Part shown: piece by piece, positions 50,031-60,849 of the stretch | Layout of the letters: the number at the start of each line of letters is the position of its first letter | Position numbering within the stretch: position 1 is the first letter of the stretch | Source: Proteles cristata cristata | Taxonomy: Eukaryota; Chordata; Mammalia; Carnivora; Hyaenidae | Reading direction: 5' to 3' | NCBI GenBank assembly: GCA_017311185.1 | Contig: JAESUZ010003879.1 | Span: 186,001 to 250,000 of the forward strand | DNA length: 64,000 nt | Program-made: the position numbers and the translations under genes | The notes under the pieces: generated by a model | Told to the model about the DNA's origin: nothing | Database searches by the model: none | What the model saw: only the letters and a program-made list of their open reading frames with translations

Positions 50031-51361
50031 AAAGAAAATCTAGCTTGAATGGGGCCAAGCAAGAGGGTATAATGGTCAAGAAGGATAGAGGTTTGAGTGT
50101 ATTGACAAAAAGTGGTTAGTTATGAACTGGCAAGATAAGAAAGGAAATGAGGACAGGATATCATTGATAGAGAAAGTAGAGAGTCAAATACTTGAGGTCT
50201 CTATGAGATCATATAATAATTTTAATGGAGAGAAAGGAAAGAAAGAGATGAAAAGGTAGGATATAGTCATTAGTAAGTAGCACTAGAGCTTAAGGTGTCA
50301 GAAGTATAGAAATTATGAATGATGACTATGTCCAGGATGTGGACATGAGTGGGTATTACTGGTATAGAGGAAAGATAAAGACAACTGGAAGTGAGTAAAC
50401 CAAGAATCTGTGAAGTTAATAAATTAGTTGATTTGTGTAAATGGATATTGAAGGCAGTGAAGATAAGAAATACAGGATATATAGTAAGGACATGAATATA
50501 GGGTAAATGACAGAGACAATAATGATCATCAATGGTAGCTGATTATATAATAAGATGGCATGGGAGGAAATTTTTATATGTTGTAAGAATAATGATATGG
50601 CAGTACAACTGTGTCTCAGTCATTTCTAAAACTGTGATATGGGGGTTGAAAGAACTATCAATTTTCTGATAAAAGCTCCAAGAAAAGGAATGTCCTCAAA
50701 TGAGAGCTGAGTGTCAGTTGCAAGTGTTCTGCAGAGATGGAGATTACAATGACATTTTAAACCAATGTACAGGGTTCAGAGGAAGGGGAGTATTCTGGCT
50801 ACAAAAGCACGATAGTCTGGAAGACTTAACATTAAGGGCAGAGGTAACAGATATAGGGTATGTGATCACCCGTTTTCAAAATTTTAGGTGAAGCTTAGGA
50901 ACAAAAATGGTCTCATGGTTTAGAATGGACAAGCAAATAGAGGAGAGCTTTGTTCCAAGATCCATGTGGTGAAATATTTGGAGGTCTCAGAAGAATTCCT
51001 AGTTTAGAAAAGCAGACTAACTAAATCAGTTGATTCTGAGACCTTCACTTCTAGGGGAGAAATAAAAGCAACTTGCTAAGAAACAGGGAGAGATTGGCCA
51101 CAACCCTGAAAAGATCCTTGTTCAGTTATACAGGAGACCTGAGTAGATGATTTCTTCTGGCAAAGAGCAGCAGCATCTTAGGGGGAGGACAGAACTGGGG
51201 AGGGATGTACTGGAAGAAATTATGTAGAAGTAATATTTGGTCAATGTAAACATTGAACTTTACTGGGGACCTATGATAAGGGCTAAAATGATAAAGCCAT
51301 GCTGGCATATATAATCATATAAAACCCCAGAAATCAACTGCTGCCTCAACTGGCACTCTTT

Positions 51362-51601
51362 TTAAAAAAAAATTTTTTTTTGATGTTTATTTCTGAGAAA
51401 GAGACAGATGGACAGAGCATATGTGGGAGAGGGGCAGAGAGAGAGAGAAAGAGGGACAGACAGACAGACAGAATCTGAAGCAGGCTTCAGGCTCTGAGCT
51501 GTCAACACAGATCCCCGACACAGGGTTTGAACTCATGTACCATGGGATCATGACCTGAGCTGAAGTTGGACACTTAACCAACTGAGCCACCGAGGCGCCC
51601 T
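51362..51601 (-). mobile_element. CAN-SINE at the edge of an antisense L1
   Basis: Antisense SINE with a GACA-rich tract and head ending ccaccgaggcgccc. L1 sequence begins directly after it. Confidence 0.9.
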
Positions 51602-54600
51602 ACATTTTCTTTATCCATTCGTCAGTCAGTGAACATTTGGGTTCTTTCCATACTTTAGCTATTGTAACATTGGGATGCATGTGCCCTTTGAATCAGCATT
51701 TTTGTATCCTTTGGATAAATACCTAGTAATACAATTGCTGGGTTGCAGGGTAGATCTATTTTTAATTTTTTGAGGAACCTCCATGCCGTTTCCCAGAATG
51801 GCTTCACCAGTTTGCATTCTCACTAACAGTGTAAAAGGGTTCCCCTTTCTCCATATCCTTACAAACACATGTTGTTTTCTGAGTTGTTAATTTTAGCCAT
51901 TCTGACAGGTGTGAGGTAGTATCTCATTGTACTTTTGATTTGTACTTTCCTCTTGGTGAGTCATGTTGAGTATCTTCTCATCTGTCTGTTAGGCATCTGG
52001 ATGTCTTCTTTGGAAAAGTGTCTATTCATGTCTTCTGCACACTTATTCACTAGATTATTATTATTTGGGGTTATTGAGTTTGATTAGTTTTTTTTATAGA
52101 TTTTTGGATACTGACCTTTTTTTTCCCTTTTATTATTATTATTTTTTTACAGATAGTTTATTGTCAAGTTGGTTTCCACATAACACTCAGTGCTCATCCC
52201 CACAAGTGTCCTCCTCCATGCCCATCCCTCCTTCCCCCCACATCCATCAGTCCTCAGTTTTTGTCAGCATTCAAGAGTCTCTCATGGTTGGCCTCTCTCC
52301 CTTTCCCCCACCATTTCCGCCCTTCTTCTCCCCCTTGGTCCTCTGTTAAGTTCCTCCTAATCCTCCTATACGTGCACACATATGATATTTGTCTTTCTCT
52401 GCCTGACTTATTTCGCTCAGCATAACACCCTCAAGGTCAATCCATGTTGCTACACATGGCCAGATTTCATTTTTCTCATTGCCATGTAGTATTCCATCGT
52501 ATAGATAAACCACATCTTCTGGATCCGTTCGTCCATTAATGAACACTTAGGCTCTTTCCATGTTTTGGCTATTGTTGAGAGTGCTGCTATGATCATTGGG
52601 GTATGGATACTGACCTTTTATCTGGTATGTCATTTGCAAATATCTTCTCCCATTCCATAGTCTGCCTTTTAGTTTTCTTGATTGTTTCCTTCACTGTGCA
52701 GAAGTTTGTTTTGTTTTGTTTTTTTATCTTGATGAGGACCTATTAGTTCATTTTTGCTATGCTTCCCTTGCCTCCAGAGGCATGTCTATAAGAAGTTGCT
52801 GTGGCTGAGGTGAGTCTATAAGAGGTTGCTGCCTGAGTTGTCCTCTAGGAGTTTGATGGTTATCTGTCTCACACTTAGGGATTTCATCCATTTGAAATTT
52901 ATCTTTGTTTATAGTGTAAGAAAGTGGTCCAGTTTCATTCTTCTGAATGTCACTGTCCAGTTTTCCCAACACCATTTGCTGAAGGTATTGTCTTTTTTTT
53001 TCATTGGATAGTCTTCCCTGATTTGTCCAATATTATTTGGCCATACATTTGTGGAACTACTTCTGAGTTCTCTATTCTGTTCCATTGATCTATATGTCTG
53101 TTTTTGTGCCAGTACCATACTGCCTTAATGATTACACCTTTGTAATACAGCTTGAAGTCTGGAATTGTGATGCCTCCAGCTTTGGCTTTCTTTTTCAACA
53201 TTACTTTGGCTACGTAGTCTTTTCTGCTTCCATACAAATTTTAGAATTATTTATTCTAGCTCTGTGAAAAATGCTGGTGTTATTTTGATAGGGATTGCAT
53301 TTAATGCATATATTACATTGGGTAGTATTGACATTTTAATAATATTTGTTCTTCCAACCCATGAGCATGGAATGTTTCCCCATTTCTTTGTGTCGTCTTC
53401 AATTTCTTTCATAAGCATTTTATAGTTTTCAATGTACAGATATTTTATCTCTTTGGTTAGGTTCATTTCTAGGTATTTTATGGTTGTTACAATTTTAAAT
53501 GGGATGAACTCTTTGATTTCTCTTTCTTTTGCTTCATTATTGATGTATAGAAATGCAAGAGATTTCTTTACATTGATTTTATGTCCTGCAACTTTGCTGA
53601 ATTTGTGTATCAGTTCTAGCAATTTTTTTGGTGGAGTCTTTCAGGTTTTCCATGGGTTATCAGGTCATCTGTGAAGAGTGAATGTTTGGCTTCTTCCTTG
53701 CCAATTCAGATGACTTTTATTTCTTTTTGCTGCCTTATAGCTGAGGCTAGGTCTTCTAGTACTATGTTGAACAACAGTGGTGAGAGTAGATATCCTTGTC
53801 ATTGTCTCTGAACTCAGGGGAAAAGCTTTTAGTTTTTCCCCATTGATGATGACATCAGCTGTGGGTTTTTCATATACGTCCTATATGATGTTGAGGTATG
53901 TTCCTACTATCCCTACTCTGTTGAGCGTCTTTATCAAGAAAAGATGCTATATTTTCTCAAATGCTTTTTCTGCATCTATTAAAAGGATCATATGGTTCTT
54001 AGCCTTTATTTTATTAATGTGGTGTATCACAATGATTGATTTGTGAATATTTAACCACACCTGCAGCCCAGGAATAAATCCCACTTGCTCATGATGAATA
54101 ATTCTTTTAATGTGTTGTTAGATTCTATTTACTAGTATCTTGCTGAGAATTTTTGCATCCATGTTCATTAGAGAAATTGGTCTGTAATTCTTGTTTTCAG
54201 CAGGAACTTTGTCTGGTTTTGGAATCCAGGTAATGGTGGACTCATAGGATAAGTTTGGAAATTTTCTTTCCATTTCTATTCTTTGGAACACTTTCAAAAC
54301 AATAGGTATTAATTCTTCTTTGTTTGGTATAATTCCCCAGGAAGCCATCGACCCTGGACTCTTGTTGGATAGAAGATTTTTGATTATTGATTTGATTTGT
54401 TTACTAGTTATGGGTCTGCTCAAATTTTCTATTTCTTCCTGTTTCAGTTTTGGTAGTTTATGTGTTTCTAGGAATTAATCCATTTCTTCCAGATTACCCA
54501 ATTTGTTGTCATACAGTTGCTCATAATATTCTCTTATAATTATTTGTATTTTGCAGTGTTGGTAGTGATCTCTTTCATTTGTGACTTTATTCATTTGGTT

Positions 54601-54660
54601 CCTTTATTTTTTTTGAAAGTCTGGATAGGGGTTTATCATTTTTGTTGTTCTTTCCAACTT
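51602..54660 (-). mobile_element. Decayed L1, ORF2 and 3' part, antisense
   Basis: Antisense L1 ORF2 reading leftwards. Minus-strand RT pieces are readable at 54423-54118 (KIIKNLLSNKSPG-like region through NYRPISLMNMDAKILSKIL) and 53622-53251 ([17 protein letters not shown]). Frameshifts and stops break the frame. A younger L1 is nested at 52121-52603. The 5' part is missing beyond about 54660. Confidence 0.85.
52121..52603 (-). mobile_element. Young felid L1 3' end nested in L1
   Basis: Antisense L1 3' end. The 16-bp target duplication tggatactgacctttt is exact at 52105-52120 and 52604-52619, inside the 3' part of the older L1. Confidence 0.94.
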
Positions 54661-54664
54661 TGCC

Positions 54665-57315
54665 AAAGATTATTCAATCATATAATCGTGGGTATATTCC
54701 TGGGTTTTCTATTCTGTTACATTGATCTATGTGTCTATTTTTGTGCCAGCACCATACTGTTTTGATTACTATAGTTTATAATATATCTTGAAGTCTAAAC
54801 TTATGATGCCTCCAGCTTTGTTTTTGTTTTTCAGGATTGTTTTGGCTATATGGAGGCTTTTGTGGTTCCATACAAATTTGAAGACTGTTTGCTTTATATC
54901 TGTGAAAAATGCTATTGGTATTTTGCTAGGGATTGCATTGAATGTGTAGATTAATTTGGGTGGTATAGACATTTAACAATATTTGTTATTCAAATCCATG
55001 AGCATGGAGCGTCTTTCCATTTGTTTGTGTCATCTTTAAATTCTTTCATCACTGTTTTATAGTTTTCAGAGAACAGGTCTTTCATCACTTTGGTTAGGTT
55101 TATTCCTAAGTATCTTACAGCTTTTGGTGCAATTGTAAATGGAGTTATTACCTTAATTTCTCTTTCTGCTGCTTCATTTTTAGTGTACAGAAATGCAACA
55201 GGTTTGGGGTACCTTGGTAGCTCAGTCAATTAAGCATCCAACTTTGGCTCAGGTCAGTATCTCACTGTTTGTGGGTTCAAGCCCCGCACTGGACCCTGTG
55301 CTGACAGCTCAGATACTGGAGCCTTTTTTAGATTTTGTGTGTGTCTGTCTCTCTCTGACCCTCCCCCACTCACATTCTGTCTCTCTCTCAAAAATAAATA
55401 AAACATTATAAAAATTTGTTTAAAAAGAAATGCAATGGATTTCTGTACATTGATTTTATATCCTGCAACTTTACTGAATCTGTGCATCAATTGTAGTCGT
55501 TTTGGGGTGGTCTTTCAGGTTTTCTATTTTACAGTATCATGTCATCTGCAAACAGTGAAAATTCGACTTCTTCCTTTCCAATTTGGATGCTTTTTATTTC
55601 TTTTTGTTGTCTGATTACTGTGACTAGAACTTCCATCATGTACTTTGTTGAATAAAAGTGGTGAGAGTGGACATCCTTGTTTTGTTCCTGACCTTAGGGG
55701 AAAAGCTTTCAGTTTTTCTTCATAAAGAATGATGTTAGCTGTAAGGTTTTTATATATGGCCTTTATTATAATGAATTATGTTCCTTCTAAGCCTCATTGT
55801 TGAGGGTTTTTATCATGAATAGATGTACTTTTTCAAATGTTTTTTCCTGCATATATTGAAATGATCTTATGGTTCTTATTCTTTATCTTATTGACATCAT
55901 ATGGATTAAACCACTCTTGCAACCCAGTAATAAACATTGTAATCATTGCTTTAAATTATTTATCAGGCATATTATTTATATCATTTTCACTTAGATCTTT
56001 GCCCGTGGCTTTGTCCTGTTCTTTCATTTAGGATGAATTTCTCTATGTCTTCATTTTTGCCTACTTTCTGTGTCTATTTCTCTGTGTTAAGAAAATTACC
56101 TATGTCTTCTGCTCTTGAAAGTAGAGACGTTATTAAGAAGAGGTCCTGGAATGTCCTGTAGTGCAATTTCCCCTGTTCACTAGAATCTGGCACTTCAGGA
56201 AAGTAATCTATATTATCTATATTTGTTGCTTCTTTCTTGATGTTTCTGATTCACTTTCTTTCAATACAGTCATCTTCACTGTCTCTGCCTGTAGTGGGTT
56301 GTGCTTGCTCTCTGTGGTGTTAGTGAGACCCAGGCAGGACAGGTCTGAGGGCTTGTACCTGCTGGGAAACTTGGAAGTGGGGCAGGGTTGTTAGAAAAAT
56401 TTTCACTGGGCTTCTAGTCTTATGCTGGGTCTTTGAAAGCACTGCAGTGGCTTGAGGCTATGGACTGTGGCAGCTGAGGGTGTGAGGCTTGGTGAAGCAG
56501 ATTACAATGGCTGAGTGCAGCATGAAGTGGCAGTTGTGCACCCAGTAGCTGAGTGGGGTGTACTCAGCTTTAACAAAATGGTGCCCTGAAACCAGGGCTG
56601 AAGCTAGCAGGCTTGGAGAGAGTGAGTCTTCAGGAGAACTCTTGCATCTGCTAGCAAGTTAGGTAGCAAGTGTCTGTGCAGCCCCATCTCCCACAGGTGG
56701 CTCCTTTTCTATGTTGGGGGAATATTTAACAACTTCTAGCTCCCTCGTTTTTGGAGAGGTCCCCTAAAATTCCCTGAAATCAGTATGAGCAGTTTATCTC
56801 CCATTTGCCCCCTGGTGTACAAACTGCTGGGTTTTTGTTTGTTTGTTTGTTTTTGTCTTTTTTTTTTTTTTTTAATGTAGCCTCTCCATGTAAGCTGCTG
56901 TCTCTTTAAGAGCAAAGACCCGGCTATCACTTGCCCTCCCAGCTCAACCAGTGCTGAGCCAGCTTGCTTTTTTAAGGTCCAGGCCCCAAGTCCCACCGGT
57001 TTTACAAACTCATGGAATTCAGCCCATCAGGTTTTTAAAGCTAAATGTTAAGGGGATTAGTCTTCCCTGTGAGCTCCTTGGTGAAAGGGCCCATTTCTCT
57101 GCCCTTTCTGTGCACACAACCCTCTCCCTCTTGTGGGCAGCTGCTCTCTGCATTTCTAACCTTCCTGAACTTCCAGATGCAGCTTTTTCTCTGTATTTCT
57201 TTGTGTAGTTTGTTCTGCCAGTCTTTGTCTGCCTTATTGACTTGGATGTAGATGATATCTAGTTGTAAATATGGAACGGAGAGAGAGCTCAGGGTCCTCC
57301 TACTCTGCCATCTTT
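54665..57315 (-). mobile_element. Antisense L1 with intact-looking 5' UTR and large internal deletion
   Basis: From right to left: an L1 5' end (antisense 'ctactctgccatctttcttt' at about 57300), a GC-rich 5' UTR (56150-57300), the start of ORF1 (55940-56130), then an abrupt junction at about 55932 into ORF2 RT. RT sequence continues to about 54665 (minus-strand [20 protein letters not shown]). Most of ORF1 and the first part of ORF2 are missing. A SINE is nested at 55205-55427. Confidence 0.8.
55205..55427 (+). mobile_element. Felid CAN-SINE nested in L1
   Basis: Sense SINE with head ggggtaccttggtagctcag. agaaatgcaacagg and agaaatgcaatgg flank it. L1 RT sequence continues on both sides. Confidence 0.92.
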
Positions 57316-59468
57316 CTTTGGTTTTGTTTTCATATCAACATTTAAATATTTTTGATTTGTAAGTATGTCTGTGTTTAGATTTTCCTTTGAACAAGTTATG
57401 ACATCTCTCCAATTTCTTCACTGTGAGTAAAATAAAATCTTTAAGATACGTTAATTTTATAAGTGTATGAGAAAACATGATTTTAGTTTTTTTGAAAATT
57501 ATCCTTTAATTAATACCAGGGATGATTTCAATAAAGATGGGTATGAAATATAATGAAGGAAATATAAATTTGTATGGATTATGGTAAATCCATCCATAAA
57601 TGAAACTTATAGAAGCAAAATGCTGTATATACATCCCAGATTACCACAAAAATATTACCGGATTTCTAATTGGCATGGAAACTCGGTGCTTTAAACAATC
57701 CCTCTCTCTCCTTTAAGGATTAGTTAAATTGTACTAGATGATTTTTGTCAACTACCGAAGGGCTTTTATTCAGGCTTCTTTTTCTTGTTATTCTAATTAT
57801 TTGTTGAAATTTTTTCCCAAGTTGCTCCACCTGGTGACAAGACTCCATCACAATAACTTTAAGCCAGCAGATGATCCTTTCTAATCAAAGAGATTCATGT
57901 GTGTTGTCCATATTGGATTCAGCTGCCTCTACCTTTCAAAACTCCCTTATATGTTCCCCAACTGATTAATGTTGACCCATAGGTAGGGACATCTCTACAC
58001 TTCTCCTCAGCAAGAAGAAGTTACAGAAAAGAAGATCTTCCACCCTCAACAACTTTAAAGATTTAAGGGTCAAACTTTTTCAAAACAGAATCAATATCAG
58101 ATAATATTTAGGTAAAAATTACAAATTTTAGAGAATGTAACATAAAATGGGAAAAAAGAGAAAGGATAATTTTATGGGCTCACTCTAATATTACAACCAT
58201 AGACTGCTAATAAAAAGAGGCACTTAAGTTTATCAGAATCCTTATTTCATCAACTAAAAAAAATCTTTGGATCTATTGACTGACTTTTCCATAATGTTGG
58301 AGAATGTCACTGACAGTAAGACAAATGATGGGCATAGCATCAGAGAAGAATTGGACTGATTCTTCTTAGCAACATTTCAACAAAAAAATACAAGATACAA
58401 ATAAGAGCCACTTGGTAATTTTAGAACTGATAAGAATAACAAATAAAAATCTCAATGAACATGGTCAACAGCAGATTGGAGAGGATAGAAAATCCTTTCA
58501 CAGATAGGTAGAATAGCTGTCACAGCAGGCTCCAAGCAGCACACTGCCATTCTCTTTCTTGTTCAGACATTTTGAGCCTTTTTTGGAGGAGAATCAAAAG
58601 AATTTCTCAAAGCATTATAACAACCTTGTTTTGAGAAAAAAGTATGACTTGGAGAATGAATTAGGGTGATTACCTAGGGATTTTATTTAAATGAGGTTCA
58701 GAATAAAGATGTAAATACTGATTGAATTAGGAGCAATGGTAGATCTCTTACAAACTTGCAACCTCCAGGTCACATCTGATTGTATGGCAGGTTTAGAATA
58801 ACATCAGCCAATTAAATCACATCAGCCAAGCAAATCACAATATACCTTCAGTTCTTCAAAGTGTCTCCTAGTAAGGAATTTCCTTCCAAGAATGTTAGGA
58901 CGATTTAATATTGGGAAATCTATAAATATGATTTATATGAATAACTAAAAGATCAAACCATTTTATTTTCAAAAGTTGTTAATATTTGATACTTCTTATA
59001 TTACTTAAAGCACTTACAAAAGCAAAACTGTCATTTTGAACAGATAAACCTCCAAAAGTCCAAAATCATTTTTGCTAAAAAAACACTAATGTCATCATTC
59101 TTAAAGTTAATGTGACAAGGAAGTTTATATGAGCATTATTATTTGAAAGTATACAAAATATTAGGCAAATGATGTTTAAAGATTTGACCACCAAAAACAA
59201 AACAAAACAAAAAAAAAACACTGATCTCAATATTTATTTACTTGCAATGCAACTGGATCAACTAAAAATGTTTAGCTTCTTTTTCAGTATAAGTATGTCC
59301 TAAAAGTTTCATGGAAAATACTAATAACTAAAAAAAATTTCATTATTTATCTAAAGTTCAAATTTCACTGGGTATTCTGCATTTTTATTTGCTAAATCTG
59401 GCAAACTTAATTACATGATAACATAAAATGCAAGTTCATATGAAACACATATTTTCTTAAAATAAAAA
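57316..59468. other. AT-rich stretch without recognised features
   Basis: No open frame of interest, no splice-linked exons and no young repeat seen. An (AAAAC)n-like run lies at about 59190-59219. Confidence 0.6.
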
Positions 59469-59519
59469 AGTATGCAGATGTTTTAATGTTTATTTATTTT
59501 TGAGAGAGAGTGAGAGAGA

Positions 59520-59725
59520 GGGGTGCCTGGGTGGCTCAGTCAGTTAAGGGTCCGACTTCAGCTCAGGTCATGATCTCACAGTCCGTGGTTTCGAGCTCCG
59601 CGTCAGGCTCTGTGCTGACAGCCCAGAGCCTGGAGCTGGTTTCAGATTCTGTGTCTCCCTCTCTCTCTGCCCCTTCCCCACTTGCTCTCTGTCTGTCTCT
59701 CAAAATAAAATAAAAATTAAAAGAG
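59520..59725 (+). mobile_element. Felid CAN-SINE inside another SINE
   Basis: Near-consensus sense SINE (ggggtgcctgggtggctcag to caaaataaaataaaaatt), inserted in the GA tract of the antisense SINE. Confidence 0.92.
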
Positions 59726-59754
59726 AAAAAGAGAGAGAGAGAGAGAGAGACAGA

Positions 59755-59755
<1 letters not shown>

Positions 59756-59805
<50 letters not shown>
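59756..59805. repeat. (TG)25 microsatellite
   Basis: Uninterrupted 50-bp TG tract within the SINE host, likely length-variable. Confidence 0.97.
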
Positions 59806-59810
<5 letters not shown>

Positions 59811-59873
59811 GAGAGAGAGCACAAGCAGTGGAGGGGCAGAGAGAGAGGGAGACACAAAATCTGAAGCAAGTTC

Positions 59874-60323
59874 TGTTGCTGACGAAATGACACAAAGGAC
59901 AAGACACACACAAAAGACAGACAGAGACACAACTCCGGCCAGAGGAACAATTCTACGCAAGCCCCTCTTGCGGTTTATTTTATACCCCGGTAACTGGATA
60001 CAAACTGAAACCTACAAGATGCATTCCTTTACCAATTAAGGGCAAGTAGCCAAACACATTTCAAGCACAGGGGGGAGCAAAGGGAGGAAGCGACCACAAC
60101 ATGTTTACTAAGAGGCCTGCTCACAATTCCAGCCTCCTCCCTAGTTCTAAGGAGGGCATGTTCCCTCGTTTGCGAGCAGACCATTAAACTTGGATATTGT
60201 GTGCAGGCCTCATGGCCGAGCACCCTGTTTGCAGGCATGCTTTGCCCAGGCAGGGAGCCCGTGTGCAGGCACATCCCCGCGTCCCTAACCACGCTTTCTT
60301 GTGGTCACTGTCGGGCTCCCACA
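59874..60323 (-). mobile_element. Solo LTR, 450 bp, inserted in a SINE
   Basis: The block has no SINE similarity and cleanly splits the host SINE. It begins TGTTGC and ends CCCACA, giving 5'-TG...CA-3' ends on either strand, and is flanked by an exact agttc duplication (59869-59873, 60324-60328). On the minus strand it has overlapping TATAAA and AATAAA signals (about 59974-59985) followed by a GT/CT-rich end, so minus is the likely orientation, with U3-R-U5 from 60323 to 59874. No internal retroviral genes adjoin it, as expected after LTR-LTR recombination. Family not assigned; the TGTGGGAGCC start recalls class II elements. Confidence 0.78.
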
Positions 60324-60849
60324 AGTTCCAAGCTCTGAGCTGTCAGCACAGATCCAAACTTGGGGATCGAACCCACAGACTACGAGATCATGACCTGAGC
60401 TGAAGTCAGATGCCTAATTAACTGAGCCACCCAGGCACCCCAAGTGTATGCAGATTCACATTGAAAATATCATTACTACATGGCTAAGTAGGAGTCCATT
60501 AAAATGTTGTTTGTTTTTGACTTAATCTATTGGCATCTTACACATAATGTACTTCTGGAAGTTCCACTCTACTCTCATGGAAGGATTAGAATGAAAAAAC
60601 AATTAACAAGGACTTGTTTTCCAGAAGCATTATATTTCCTCGGGGATAAATGTTGCTTTGACCTTGTGGGACTTCCAACTCAAAGAATGTTTGCTTGTAC
60701 AATCCCAGTAGCCAGTAAAGATAAGGTTCTAGGTCTATAGGTTCACATAAAACTTGTGTCCTAAATTCATCTCTTAAAAATTAAAACAGCTTCCTTTCTT
60801 TTCTTCTTTCTGTCTATCCTCTTGAAAAATTTAGTACAAAAGAAATTTG

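Larger units (their letters stand above)
59480..60440 (-). mobile_element. CAN-SINE host broken by a SINE, a GT expansion and a solo LTR
   Basis: Pieces of one antisense SINE lie at about 59480-59519, 59726-59873 and 60324-60440 (head ending ccacccaggcacccc). gtatgcagat flanks the whole at 59470-59479 and 60446-60455. Confidence 0.85.

Noticed and set aside
53251..54423. Reverse-transcriptase frames as a possible retron or active polymerase
   Set aside because: The sequence matches L1 ORF2, is 5'-truncated and has frameshifts and stops.
59563..59960. Overlapping open frames rich in His-Thr and Leu-Ser
   Set aside because: They are products of the (TG)n and (CT)n tracts in SINEs.
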